A stretch of DNA of 64,000 bases from Companilactobacillus farciminis KCTC 3681 = DSM 20184 (lineage in GTDB: Bacteria > Bacillota > Bacilli > Lactobacillales > Lactobacillaceae): the NCBI RefSeq assembly GCF_002706745.1, contig NZ_CP017702.1, forward strand, positions 806,001-870,000. The letters are read 5' to 3'. Below, in pieces: positions 55,950 to 64,000 of this stretch (its first letter is position 1; the number at the start of each line of letters is the position of its first letter). The translations under genes were made by a program, and so were the position numbers. Below the pieces are notes generated by a model, which was not told the DNA's origin, ran no database searches, and saw only the letters and a program-made list of their open reading frames with translations.

Positions 55950-57149
55950 ATGAATATCGGAATTTTTACCGATACATACTTCCCTCAAGTTAGTGGGGTA
56001 GCTACATCGATCCAAACCTTGAAGAGTGATTTGGAGCGTAAAGGTCATTCGGTGTATATTTTTACGACGACTGATCCTAATGTTCCTAAGAATACGATTG
56101 AGCCAAATATTTTCCGTTTGGCTAGTGTTCCTTTTATTTCTTTTACTGATAGAAGAATCGCCATTCGAGGGATGTTTCACGCAGTCGATTTAGCTAAAGA
56201 ATTAAAATTAGATATCATTCACACGCAGACAGAATTCTCGTTAGGTATGATGGGTAAATTTGTTGCAAAACAACTCAAAATTCCATTTGTTCACACATAT
56301 CACACAATGTATGAAGACTACTTACATTATGTATTGAACGGACACTTGTTAAAGCCATATCATGTTAAGCAAATGACACGATTGTTTTTAAAGAACGCTT
56401 CGGGGGTCGTTGCTCCTAGTAAGCAAGTTAAAGAGACAATGGATCGCTATGGCATCAAAGCACCAGTTTCTATCATTCCGACTGGAGTTGATTTGTCAGA
56501 GTATACTAAGCCAGTCAACGCCTCAGCCGTTCGTGAGAAATTAGGTATCGCTGAAGATACGCCAGTAATTTTGATGTTGAGTCGAATTGCTTTGGAAAAG
56601 AAGATCGACCATATGTTAAAATCGATGCCAGAATTACTGAAGTATAATCCAAAGATTATGTTAGTTATCGTCGGTGATGGTCCAGACATGGATGAATTGG
56701 TTCAAATGAGTAAAGACTTAGGAATCAGTGATAATGTTATTTTTACTGGTGAAGTTGAGCACGAAAAGATTTCACCTTATTATCACATGGCTAATTTGTT
56801 CGTTTCATCCAGTGATACCGAATCACAAGGCTTGACTTACATTGAAGCAATTGCTTCCGGAACGAAGATCGTAGTTAGAAGTGCACCTTATACAGATGCT
56901 CTTTTGACTGATCCTTCAGTTGGGGTTACCTTTAGTGAAGATGACCAATTAGTGCCAAAAATCAAGACTTATTTGGAACACCCTAATTCATTTGATGACC
57001 GTGATGCTCGTAAAAAGGTTCTCTATGGTATCTCATCAGATGGATTCGGTAATTCGATTCTTGATTTTTACCGTCGTTCCGAAGATTACTTCGTAAGAGA
57101 GAAACTTTCAGATTCATCAATCGATCCAGAGGAGTATTCTAATGATTAA
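55950..57149 (+). CDS. Glycosyltransferase family 4, probable diacylglycerol glucosyltransferase (LafA/BgsB-like)
   Basis: First enzyme of glycolipid anchor synthesis: probably adds glucose to diacylglycerol at the inner membrane face. About 399 residues, GT-B fold: NIGIFTDTYFPQVSGVATSIQTL at the N-terminus, VVAPSKQVKETM, and the donor-binding EX7E-type stretch SSSDTESQGLTYIEAIASG near residue 290. ATG at 55950 chosen for GAGGAG. Overlaps the next gene by 8 bases (ATGATTAA). First of four coupled genes ending with LTA synthase, which supports the lipoteichoic-acid role. Confidence 0.87.
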   Translation: MNIGIFTDTYFPQVSGVATSIQTLKSDLERKGHSVYIFTTTDPNVPKNTIEPNIFRLASVPFISFTDRRIAIRGMFHAVDLAKELKLDIIHTQTEFSLGMMGKFVAKQLKIPFVHTYHTMYEDYLHYVLNGHLLKPYHVKQMTRLFLKNASGVVAPSKQVKETMDRYGIKAPVSIIPTGVDLSEYTKPVNASAVREKLGIAEDTPVILMLSRIALEKKIDHMLKSMPELLKYNPKIMLVIVGDGPDMDELVQMSKDLGISDNVIFTGEVEHEKISPYYHMANLFVSSSDTESQGLTYIEAIASGTKIVVRSAPYTDALLTDPSVGVTFSEDDQLVPKIKTYLEHPNSFDDRDARKKVLYGISSDGFGNSILDFYRRSEDYFVREKLSDSSIDPEEYSND

Positions 57150-58176
57150 AATTAATATGTTTTCATCAGCTGACAAAGTAGCCGGACAAGGAGTTGGCAG
57201 TGCCTATAAGGAATTGATCAACTTGTTAAAGGAACACTTTAGTGATGAATTTGAGGTCAAGATCAATGATTACTCAAAGAGTGATTTGAGCCATTATCAT
57301 ACGATCGACCCACAATTTTACGCTTCGACTTTTTCAAAAAAGAGAGGTCGCAAGATTGGCTACGTGCATTTTCTACCAGAAACTTTAGAGGGTAGTATCA
57401 AATTGCCTAAGCCAGCTCGTAGTATTTTTTATAAATACGTCATCAGCTTTTACAAACGTATGGACCAAATCGTCGTGGTTAATCCAACTTTTATTGACAA
57501 ACTAGTTGCTCACGGCTTAGATCGAGACAAAATCAAGTACATTCCTAACTTTGTTTCAACTGATAATTTTTACGAAAAGACGGCTGAGGAAAAAGCTGAA
57601 TTTAGAAAGAAAATCGGCATTCCTGAAGATAAGTTCGTTGTCTTTGGCGATGGTCAAGTTCAAGAACGTAAGGGAATCGATGATTTTTACAAGTTAGCGC
57701 AAACTAATCCTGATATTCAATTCATTTGGGCTGGTGGATTTTCTTTTGGAAAGATAACAGACGGTTATGATCGTTATAAAGACATGATCGACAATGCGCC
57801 TGCTAATATGAAATTCACAGGAATAGTTGATAGAAATGATTTAGTAAATTACTATAATATTTGTGATTTATTCTTGTTGCCTTCTTATGACGAATTGTTC
57901 CCAATGTCAGTTTTGGAAGCTTTCAGTTGCGGTGCACCAGTCTTATTGAGAGATTTGGAATTGTATCGTGCTATTATTGATGGTTATTATCAAAAGGCCG
58001 ATGGTTTTTCTGATATGAATGCTTTTATCAACAAAGCTAATCAGGATCGTTCTATTTTGAAGAGCTTTAAGAAGAAGTCTAAGGAAGCTGCCACACAATA
58101 CTCAGAAGAAAATTTGAGTAAAATCTGGTATGATTTCTATACGAGTCAATATAAAATTGCTAAACAGGGTAAATAA
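57142..58176 (+). CDS. Glycosyltransferase family 4, probable glycolipid-extending enzyme (LafB/BgsA-like)
   Basis: Second glycolipid glycosyltransferase, 344 residues: probably adds a second sugar to monoglucosyl-diacylglycerol to make the LTA anchor. GT4 motifs: KINMFSSADKVAGQGVGSAYKEL, KIGYVHFLPETLEGSIKLPKPAR, VVNPTFIDKL, FGDGQVQERKGIDDF, and donor site LLPSYDELFPMSVLEAFSCGAPVLLRD. Starts inside the first gene and shares one base with the third (TAATG). The transferred sugar (Glc or Gal) cannot be told from sequence. Confidence 0.87.
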   Translation: MIKINMFSSADKVAGQGVGSAYKELINLLKEHFSDEFEVKINDYSKSDLSHYHTIDPQFYASTFSKKRGRKIGYVHFLPETLEGSIKLPKPARSIFYKYVISFYKRMDQIVVVNPTFIDKLVAHGLDRDKIKYIPNFVSTDNFYEKTAEEKAEFRKKIGIPEDKFVVFGDGQVQERKGIDDFYKLAQTNPDIQFIWAGGFSFGKITDGYDRYKDMIDNAPANMKFTGIVDRNDLVNYYNICDLFLLPSYDELFPMSVLEAFSCGAPVLLRDLELYRAIIDGYYQKADGFSDMNAFINKANQDRSILKSFKKKSKEAATQYSEENLSKIWYDFYTSQYKIAKQGK

Positions 58177-59219
58177 TGAATAGAAAACACATAGCAGCAC
58201 TTTTTGTAATGCTAGGATTAGGAATTGGTATTTTTTGGTGGGAAGCCAAAGACATCAATTTCAATTCTTTAGTTTCAACCTTTAAGGGGTTAAATTATTT
58301 CTGGCTAGCGGTGGCATTCTTGTCAATTTTGTTATCGTATGGCGTTGAAGCAATGGTTTTACATACCTTATTGAAGAGAAAAGGAGAGCGTAAGTTTGGT
58401 TGGTGGGAAATGTATCGGATTCCCTTGATCCAAGCTTTGTTCAACGCAATCACACCTTTTTCATCTGGCGGTCAACCAGCTCAATTAATTGGTCTAATGC
58501 AGTCAAAAATTGATGGTGGACGAGCTAGTTCGGTTTTATTGATGAAATTTGTCATTTATCAACTAATGGTATTGGTGAATTTCATCGTAGCAATGTTGGT
58601 CAGCTTTAAGAGTGTGGCACGACATTTTTCTGGATTAGCAACGCTGATTGTTTTTGGAATGGTAATTCATGTCGCAACGATTTCTTTCTTGTTAATGATC
58701 ATGTATTACTATGATTTCACCAAAAAGATGGTGCAAATTGTATTGAAACCGGTTTTATTTTTTCTCAAAGAGGAAAAACGTGATAAAATTTTACAGTCAG
58801 CTATGAGTAGTATTGATAGCTTCTATAATGAAAGTTTAGTTTTGAAACGTGAGAAGAAGAAAGTTCTCAAAGCTTCTTTACTAACAATCTTGCAGTTATT
58901 CTTGTATTACTTCGTAGTTTACTTTGTTTTACTAGCACTAAACTGCGACCATGTGAATGTTGTTGACGTCTTAGTCATGCATATCATGATCGTGATGATT
59001 GTCTCAATATTCCCAATCCCTGGTGGATCAGGTGGGGCGGAATTCAGTTTCAAGACATTGTTTGCTGGATTTATACCTTCTCCTTCAGGTCTTGTTTTGG
59101 GTATGTTTTTATGGAGATTTATTACGTATTATTTGGGGATGTTCTTAGGGATTATTGCTGTTTCGAAGAAACCGAAAATTGAACAACAAGTTGCTAATAA
59201 ATCTATGGAGCGAAAATAA
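58176..59219 (+). CDS. LPG synthase TM / UPF0104-type membrane protein (LafC-like)
   Basis: Integral membrane protein of 347 residues with about eight helices, of the lysylphosphatidylglycerol-synthase transmembrane (flippase-like) family without the catalytic domain. Conserved FNAITPFSSGGQPAQLIGLMQ near residue 87 and FPIPGGSGGAEFSFKTLF near residue 275 are family hallmarks. In Listeria a gene in the same position (lafC) joins lafA-lafB; a role in moving glycolipid across the membrane is plausible but not shown. Shares TAATG overlaps with both neighbours. Confidence 0.82.
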   Translation: MNRKHIAALFVMLGLGIGIFWWEAKDINFNSLVSTFKGLNYFWLAVAFLSILLSYGVEAMVLHTLLKRKGERKFGWWEMYRIPLIQALFNAITPFSSGGQPAQLIGLMQSKIDGGRASSVLLMKFVIYQLMVLVNFIVAMLVSFKSVARHFSGLATLIVFGMVIHVATISFLLMIMYYYDFTKKMVQIVLKPVLFFLKEEKRDKILQSAMSSIDSFYNESLVLKREKKKVLKASLLTILQLFLYYFVVYFVLLALNCDHVNVVDVLVMHIMIVMIVSIFPIPGGSGGAEFSFKTLFAGFIPSPSGLVLGMFLWRFITYYLGMFLGIIAVSKKPKIEQQVANKSMERK

Positions 59220-61285
59220 TGAAGCGTATTACTAAAGGTATTTCTAATTTTTTAAATACTAGGCTGGGTTTTGTGATCCTGGCTGTATTTTTATATACTC
59301 TTAAAACCATTTATGCTTATGAAACTAAGTTTAACTTAGGTGTTAAGGGATCGATTCAAACATTCTTGATGATCATCAATCCAATTCCGGTGATGCTGTT
59401 ATTGTTTGGTATCTCACTGTACATGAAAGGTAGAAAGTCTTATATTTTTCTACTGATTGTTGATTTCTTGGATACAGTCTGGCTGTTCTCGAATATTTTG
59501 TACTATCGAGAATTCTCTGACTTTTTGACTATGGTACTTATCAAAGGTTCAGGCTCAGTTTCCAACAACCTTGGTAAAAGCATCATGGGTATTTTGAAAC
59601 CAACTGACTTTTTAGTCTTTACTGACGTTATTATTCTGATATTATTGTTGGCCTTTCATGTCATCAAAGTTGATATTAGAAGACTTAACTGGCGGATTCC
59701 CGTATTAGTCAGTTCTTTAGCTGTATTGTTATTCGGAGCTAACTTGACTTTAGCTGAAAGCGACCGTTCACAGCTTTTGACAAGAACTTTCGATAATAAC
59801 TATATCGTTAAATATTTAGGACTAAATGTCTTTAATGTCTACGATATGATTAAGACAACTAAGACGAATGCGGTTAAATCCCAAGCTAAGAGTTCGGATA
59901 TCGACTCGATTGAGAAGTATATGAAGAATAATTACGCTCAGCCTAACGTTGAATATACCGGCGTTGCTAAGGGTAAAAATGTCTTTATTATTCATTTGGA
60001 AAGTTTGCAGCAGTTCATGATCGACTTTAAGTGGGATGGTGAAGAAGTAACTCCTAACTTGAATAAGATCTATCATGAAGACGACACACTTAGTTTTGAT
60101 AACTTCTTTAACCAAGTTGGACAAGGTAAAACGGCTGATGCTGAGTTAATGCTAGAAAACTCACTCTTCGGATTGCCAGAAGGTTCAGCCATGGTTACAG
60201 ATGGTACAACGAATACTTTCCAGGCAGCTCCAGCTATTTTGGATCAAGAAGCTGGCTATACTAGTGCTTCATTCCACGGGGATGTACCTAGTTTCTGGAA
60301 TCGTGATAATGCTTATAAGTCATGGGGATATGACTACTTCTTCAGTTCTGAGTATTACAAGGAGAAGAAGAGCTATAACATCGGTTATGGTATGAAGGAT
60401 AAGATTTTCTTGAAGGACTCTGCCCAATACATTGAGCAATTGCCACAACCTTTCTATGCTAAGTTGATCACTGTTACGAACCACTATCCATATACATTGG
60501 ATAAGAAGAATCAAACTATTTCGAAGACTGATACTGGCGATAGTACCGTTGACGGCTATGTTCAAACGGCTCGCTATTTGGATCAATCAATTGGTGAGTT
60601 CATGAACTGGCTACAAGAGACTGGTTTGGATAAAAATAGTATGGTCGTTTTATATGGTGACCACTATGGTATTTCTAATAACCACAAGAAAGCTATGGCT
60701 AAGTTAACTGGAATCAAAGGATTCAATGAGTTTAACGATGCCCAATACCAACGTGTACCATTTATGATTCATATGGATGGACTAAAGGGTGGAATCAACC
60801 ATACTTACGGTGGTGAAATCGACGTTCTACCAACCTTGTTGAACTTATTAGGGATCAGCAATAAGAACATGATTCAATTTGGTAGTGATTTACTATCAGG
60901 TGAGCATTCGCAAGTAGTGGCATTTAGAAATGGTAACTTTGTCACGCCGGAAGTAACTAAAGTCGGTAGTACTTACTACAATACTAAGACGGGTAAAGTG
61001 GATAAGAAGATCTCTGCGGCCGAAAAGGCTAAATTATCGAATAAGGTAACGACTGAATTGTCGTTGTCAGATCGTGTTATTAATGGAGACCTCTTGAGAT
61101 TCCACAAATTGCCAGGATTCAAGAAAGTTAATACTAAGGACTACTCATATAAGAAGAGTAAAGCTTTGAAAGAACTCAAGAAAGCACGGACTAAGAATGG
61201 AACTAGTCTATTAGCACAAAACGACAATAAGTCGATGGTAGACTTGTATCAAACAGATGCCCCTGAATTGAGCTCAGACAAATAA
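59219..61285 (+). CDS. ltaS: Lipoteichoic acid synthase / LTA primase family protein
   Basis: Sulfatase-fold enzyme that polymerises glycerol phosphate from phosphatidylglycerol onto the glycolipid anchor outside the membrane. 688 residues: five N-terminal helices (about 1-190), then extracellular domain. Metal-binding Glu in VFIIHLESLQQF near residue 261, nucleophile Thr in GQGKTADAELMLENSL near residue 305, Asp/His in VLYGDHYGISN near residue 478. Fourth gene of the glycolipid operon. It could be the main synthase or an LtaP-like primase; another copy elsewhere would decide. Its terminator is split by an IS element. Confidence 0.92.
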   Translation: MKRITKGISNFLNTRLGFVILAVFLYTLKTIYAYETKFNLGVKGSIQTFLMIINPIPVMLLLFGISLYMKGRKSYIFLLIVDFLDTVWLFSNILYYREFSDFLTMVLIKGSGSVSNNLGKSIMGILKPTDFLVFTDVIILILLLAFHVIKVDIRRLNWRIPVLVSSLAVLLFGANLTLAESDRSQLLTRTFDNNYIVKYLGLNVFNVYDMIKTTKTNAVKSQAKSSDIDSIEKYMKNNYAQPNVEYTGVAKGKNVFIIHLESLQQFMIDFKWDGEEVTPNLNKIYHEDDTLSFDNFFNQVGQGKTADAELMLENSLFGLPEGSAMVTDGTTNTFQAAPAILDQEAGYTSASFHGDVPSFWNRDNAYKSWGYDYFFSSEYYKEKKSYNIGYGMKDKIFLKDSAQYIEQLPQPFYAKLITVTNHYPYTLDKKNQTISKTDTGDSTVDGYVQTARYLDQSIGEFMNWLQETGLDKNSMVVLYGDHYGISNNHKKAMAKLTGIKGFNEFNDAQYQRVPFMIHMDGLKGGINHTYGGEIDVLPTLLNLLGISNKNMIQFGSDLLSGEHSQVVAFRNGNFVTPEVTKVGSTYYNTKTGKVDKKISAAEKAKLSNKVTTELSLSDRVINGDLLRFHKLPGFKKVNTKDYSYKKSKALKELKKARTKNGTSLLAQNDNKSMVDLYQTDAPELSSDK

Positions 61286-61288
61286 TAT

Positions 61289-61302
61289 AAAGCATTGGAG
61301 AT
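61289..61302 (+). terminator. 5' arm of the IS-split ltaS terminator
   Basis: AAAGCATTGGAGAT is complementary (three G-U pairs) to GTCTCTGATGCTTT at 63000-63013, which is followed by a T-run. The IS insertion at 61314 separates the arms by about 1.7 kb. Confidence 0.7.
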
Positions 61303-61356
61303 GCGTTGGCACCTGTCAAGTTGATATTTGAAATAATATAAAAATTGAATATTTTT

Positions 61357-62250
61357 TTAGATGGCCATATCCCAGTGTTCTGCTGGGGTATGGCCATTTA
61401 TTGTTTGTGATCTGTTTATATGATTGAAATAGTGAATTCCTTCGTTGACAAGTTTGACTAGTTCTTTGTAAGTCTTAGGCATTGGATGGCGATTCATCCA
61501 ACGTAATTTGAATTCACTCCACCAACGTTCCATTGGTGAATTATCGTACGGTGTACCTGGTCTTGACATACTTCTAATAACGCCATGTTCATCTAAAAAA
61601 TTTCCAAATGATAATGACGTAAACGCTGATCCGCGGTCCGTATGGACCATCGGACACACATTACCAGCTTTTGTAAATGCACGTTGAAATACAATTATTT
61701 CAGCTGCTGAAGTTTCTGTAAGGCTGATATTACTTGAAATTAAATAACGACCGTAGAGGTCTAAAACTCCACTCAAACGGACTTTATATTCGCCGTTTAA
61801 GCCGTAAGGAATTTCTGTTGAGTCACATAACCAGACTTGATTAGGTCCCGTTACCTCGAAATTTTGATTCAGTACATTATCTTGTATATAAATCTCTTTT
61901 TGTTTAGAACGATTGTGTTTCTTGATTCTAGACTGACATTTAATGTCTAATTCTCTCATTAAACGTTTCACTTGTTTAAGTGAAACCTTAAATGTGATTT
62001 GATTATCCGCTAATAGGTTAATCAATATCTTGCCTGCACCAATAGTCTTAGTATTTAATTCGTACCAGTACATAATACGTTCTTTTAATAGCTTATCTTG
62101 AAGTTCCTTTTCCGTTTCTGTACGAGTCCAGTATTTGCTATATGCTTGTCGGCTAACACCGACAACGCGCAGTAAAACGGTTATGGCTCCATGATTATTT
62201 TGACTGACTTCCTTTATTGCCTGGTAAGCCAATCTATGTTGTTGTTTCAC
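61357..62250 (-). CDS. IS3-family transposase OrfB (DDE integrase domain)
   Basis: Catalytic transposase part of 297 residues with an rve integrase core: first Asp in VWLCDSTEIPY, second Asp in MVHTDRGSAFTS, Glu in SPMERWWSEFK (DDE). N-terminal HTH_21-like region. Lacks its own good start (GTG at 62250 with the OrfA stop overlapping); it is made mainly as OrfAB after a -1 shift. Intact, so the element may be active. Confidence 0.92.
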   Translation of the reverse strand: MKQQHRLAYQAIKEVSQNNHGAITVLLRVVGVSRQAYSKYWTRTETEKELQDKLLKERIMYWYELNTKTIGAGKILINLLADNQITFKVSLKQVKRLMRELDIKCQSRIKKHNRSKQKEIYIQDNVLNQNFEVTGPNQVWLCDSTEIPYGLNGEYKVRLSGVLDLYGRYLISSNISLTETSAAEIIVFQRAFTKAGNVCPMVHTDRGSAFTSLSFGNFLDEHGVIRSMSRPGTPYDNSPMERWWSEFKLRWMNRHPMPKTYKELVKLVNEGIHYFNHINRSQTINGHTPAEHWDMAI

Positions 62251-62921
62251 CCCCTGTGCTGAATTTCTTGCAATTTTTTTGCGAATTCCTCAATTAATTT
62301 TTGGTCTTTTAATTGGGATTCCAATTCTCTGATTTTTAAATGCGCTTTATCTAATTCTGTTAAGTCATCTTTTGCTTTGTGATGGCCCCGGCCATCGATC
62401 AAAGCTTTATAACCGCCGTCCTTGGATTTTAAAACCCAAGAACGAACTTGTTGATAAGATATGGAATACTTTTCTGCAGCTTCCTTATAAGTATGTTTGC
62501 CCTTAACGACATACTCTACGATTTCGATACGTTCTTCAAAGGTTATCTTTTTTTTCATAATGGAATTCTTCTTTCTTGGTGAGCCATCCTTCAACAGTTT
62601 TCCATTATTATACTTGAACACCCAGTCCGATACTTGAAAAGTATTTCTTAAACCATATTTATAGGCAATGGTTTCTAAAGAACCTTTACCTTCAAGATAG
62701 TCTGTCACGACTTGTAATTTAAATTTATATGAATATTTTGTACGCTTTGTTATTTCCTTCAGGCCGTCGATTCCATATTGATCGAAGAGATGGACCCATC
62801 TACGAAAAGTTTTATGAACAATATTATTTTTTCTGGCAAATGTTCTGAGTGGATAAGTTGACTCTTTGAATCCTAGCACTAAATCTAGCTTTTCTTGAAG
62901 TGAGTGTTTACTTCTAGGCAT
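62247..62921 (-). CDS. IS3-family OrfA (helix-turn-helix DNA-binding protein)
   Basis: 224 residues with two to three helix-turn-helix units (SLQEKLDLVLGFKESTYPLRTFARKNNI, ETIAYKYGLRNTFQVSDWV, TYKEAAEKYSISYQQVRSWV) and a C-terminal leucine-rich coil (DKAHLKIRELESQLKDQKLIEEF). Binds the IS ends. ATG at 62921. Its stop overlaps the OrfB frame by four bases. Confidence 0.9.
   Translation of the reverse strand: MPRSKHSLQEKLDLVLGFKESTYPLRTFARKNNIVHKTFRRWVHLFDQYGIDGLKEITKRTKYSYKFKLQVVTDYLEGKGSLETIAYKYGLRNTFQVSDWVFKYNNGKLLKDGSPRKKNSIMKKKITFEERIEIVEYVVKGKHTYKEAAEKYSISYQQVRSWVLKSKDGGYKALIDGRGHHKAKDDLTELDKAHLKIRELESQLKDQKLIEEFAKKLQEIQHRG
62274..62280 (-). other. Programmed -1 frameshift slippery site in the IS
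   Basis: Seven A in the reverse strand (GCA AAA AAA TTG in the OrfA frame). After a -1 slip the frame stays open to the OrfB GTG (ATT GCA AGA AAT TCA GCA CAG GGG GTG), giving an OrfAB fusion as in other IS3 elements. Confidence 0.8.
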
Positions 62922-62975
62922 AGAAAAATCCTTTCATGAATATCAGATGAATTTATATTATTTCATCTGACAACC

Positions 62976-63112
62976 ATAAAAGGATTATCGCAAGATGTTG
63001 TCTCTGATGCTTTTTTGTTTGCTCTAATGATGGAATAATGGGGTACAATTAGACAATAAATTAGGACATGAGTTATTTTTTGAAAAAAATTCAACTTTTT
63101 TGTAAAAAAGGG
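62976..63112 (+). other. Chromosomal DNA after the IS and upstream of rRNA promoters
   Basis: Holds the 3' arm and T-run of the split ltaS terminator (63000-63016) and then AT-rich sequence with A-tracts (63081-63109) that could act as UP element for the first rRNA promoter. No gene is visible. Confidence 0.6.
63000..63016 (+). terminator. 3' arm and T-run of the IS-split ltaS terminator
   Basis: GTCTCTGATGCTTT followed by T; pairs with 61289-61302. With the IS and one ACC removed, the arms would enclose a loop of about 38 bases. Confidence 0.7.
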
Positions 63113-63141
63113 TTGCGCACCTCTATTCTAATTGGTAATAT
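63113..63141 (+). promoter_or_regulatory. rRNA promoter candidate P1 (upstream)
   Basis: TTGCGC (63113-63118), 17-bp spacer, TAATAT (63136-63141), preceded by A/T tracts. It is weaker than the two that follow. Confidence 0.6.
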
Positions 63142-63230
63142 ATATCTTGTTGTTGCGACAGAGCAACGGCGTCAATGGATTCAAGCCTTACAGCTTATCC
63201 AAGACGTCAAAAATTATTTTAAAAAAGTGC

Positions 63231-63259
63231 TTGACTTGCTCTTACATCTTCGATAAGAT
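63231..63259 (+). promoter_or_regulatory. rRNA promoter P2
   Basis: TTGACT (63231-63236), 17-bp spacer, TAAGAT (63254-63259). Preceded by AAAAATTATTTTAAAAAAGT, a likely UP element that recurs before P3. Confidence 0.85.
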
Positions 63260-63283
63260 AATTAAGTTGTCTGTTAGACATCA

Positions 63284-63318
63284 CCTAACAAATTATCATT
63301 TACTTGATGATTTGTTAG
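63284..63318 (+). other. Hairpin between rRNA promoters P2 and P3
   Basis: CTAACAAATTATC and GATGATTTGTTAG (one G-U pair) form a stem of about 13 bp over a short loop. It is transcribed only from P1 and P2 and has no real T-run, so termination is uncertain. Confidence 0.6.
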
Positions 63319-63339
63319 AAAAATTATTTTAAAAAGTTC

Positions 63340-63368
63340 TTGACATTAAATTGTCAGCTTGATAAAAT
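63340..63368 (+). promoter_or_regulatory. rRNA promoter P3
   Basis: Perfect TTGACA (63340-63345), 17-bp spacer, TAAAAT (63363-63368), with the same AAAATTATTTTAAAAAG-type upstream tract as P2. Likely the main promoter. Confidence 0.88.
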
Positions 63369-63410
63369 AATTAAGTCGCTGATGAGCGTAAGCGCTTAAT
63401 CAGCTGGTAG

Positions 63411-63430
63411 ACCTTTGAAAACTGAACAAA
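63411..63430 (+). promoter_or_regulatory. rRNA leader boxA-like antitermination element
   Basis: CTTTGAAAACTGAACAAA resembles the boxA-like leader sequence common before Gram-positive rRNA operons. A stem (GATGAGCGTAAGCGCTTAATC region, 63381-63402) lies just upstream, as boxB often does. Confidence 0.6.
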
Positions 63431-63523
63431 GTTTTAACACTAAATTGTGTAGGCCAACATTTATTTGTTGGATTTACAACGAAGTCAATTCGCTAGTATA
63501 ATTTTTTATGAGTCACAAACTTT

Positions 63524-64000
<477 letters not shown>

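Larger units (their letters stand above)
61311..62975 (-). mobile_element. IS3-family (IS150-like) insertion sequence with 3-bp target duplication
   Basis: Element 61314-62972 (1659 bp) begins TGTCA and ends TGACA and is flanked by ACC on both sides (61311-61313 and 62973-62975), the 3-bp target duplication expected for IS150-type elements. Carries orfA and orfB on the reverse strand. Inner terminal repeats share GAAATAATATAAA, but the left end has about 8 extra bases before it (TGTCAAGTTGATATT-TGAAATAATAT versus TGTCAGATGAAATAATAT). Confidence 0.88.

Noticed and set aside
63068..63332. Two small forward frames of 62 and 66 residues upstream of 16S
   Set aside because: They cross the tandem rRNA promoters and leader and have no plausible ribosome site.

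Overview
The window is AT-rich, densely coded low-GC Gram-positive DNA. It carries housekeeping blocks with typical Firmicutes gene order: hprK-lgt-trxB, uvrBA, rapZ-yvcK-whiA, cggR-gap-pgk-tpiA-eno and secG-est-rnr-smpB. It also has strong AGGAGG ribosome sites, many TTG/GTG starts, sortase LPXTG anchoring, a lipoteichoic-acid operon and a 16S rRNA start of lactobacillus type. A member of the Lactobacillaceae is most likely. A Companilactobacillus-like species is my guess from gene content and 16S impression; I could not align anything.

Layout. 1-4.8 kb: high-affinity phosphate uptake operon (3' part of pstS, pstC, pstA, two pstB, phoU). 4.8-8.3 kb: pspC/yvlD-like membrane genes, HPr kinase, lipoprotein transferase, thioredoxin reductase. 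8.5-13.3 kb: small XRE regulator, phosphoglucomutase, a secondary phosphodiesterase and an MFS carrier. 13.3-21.3 kb: uvrBA behind a LexA-like box, then rapZ-yvcK-whiA. 21.3-28.7 kb: mostly reverse-strand accessory block (MDR oxidoreductase with a divergent HxlR regulator, GT-C-like membrane protein, DHA2 efflux pump, DNA glycosylase) plus clpP under a CIRCE-like operator and a membrane acyltransferase. 28.8-35.7 kb: complete biotin-independent malonate decarboxylase cluster (mdcR divergent from mdcH-A-B-C-DE-G) with fused beta/gamma subunits. 35.8-42.6 kb: hydrolase, tRNA-Arg, and the CggR-controlled glycolytic operon. 42.6-52.1 kb: oxidoreductase, ClC transporter, secG-est-rnr-smpB, LD-carboxypeptidase, DUF2207 protein. 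52.1-54.3 kb: reverse-strand LPXTG adhesin. 54.6-61.3 kb: deoxynucleoside kinase, queT behind a candidate preQ1-type pseudoknot, and a four-gene glycolipid/LTA operon. 61.3-63.0 kb: an IS3-family (IS150-like) element. 63.1-64.0 kb: tandem rRNA promoters and the start of 16S rRNA.

How it fits together. The malonate cluster encodes loading of the enzyme (MdcH), transfer (MdcA), the special acyl carrier (MdcC), its prosthetic-group synthesis and attachment (MdcB, MdcG) and decarboxylation (fused MdcDE); no malonate transporter is visible. A near-identical 20-bp motif lies at the inferred transcription start of both the mdc operon and the neighbouring acyltransferase, suggesting shared control. 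The LTA operon lost its intrinsic terminator geometry because the IS element sits between the two arms of the hairpin.

I do not see a clearly new multi-gene system. The most interesting observations are the IS-split terminator, the duplicated mdc-associated motif, the fused MdcDE, the probable ATT start of mdcH, and the queT pseudoknot. No CRISPR array or prophage was seen.
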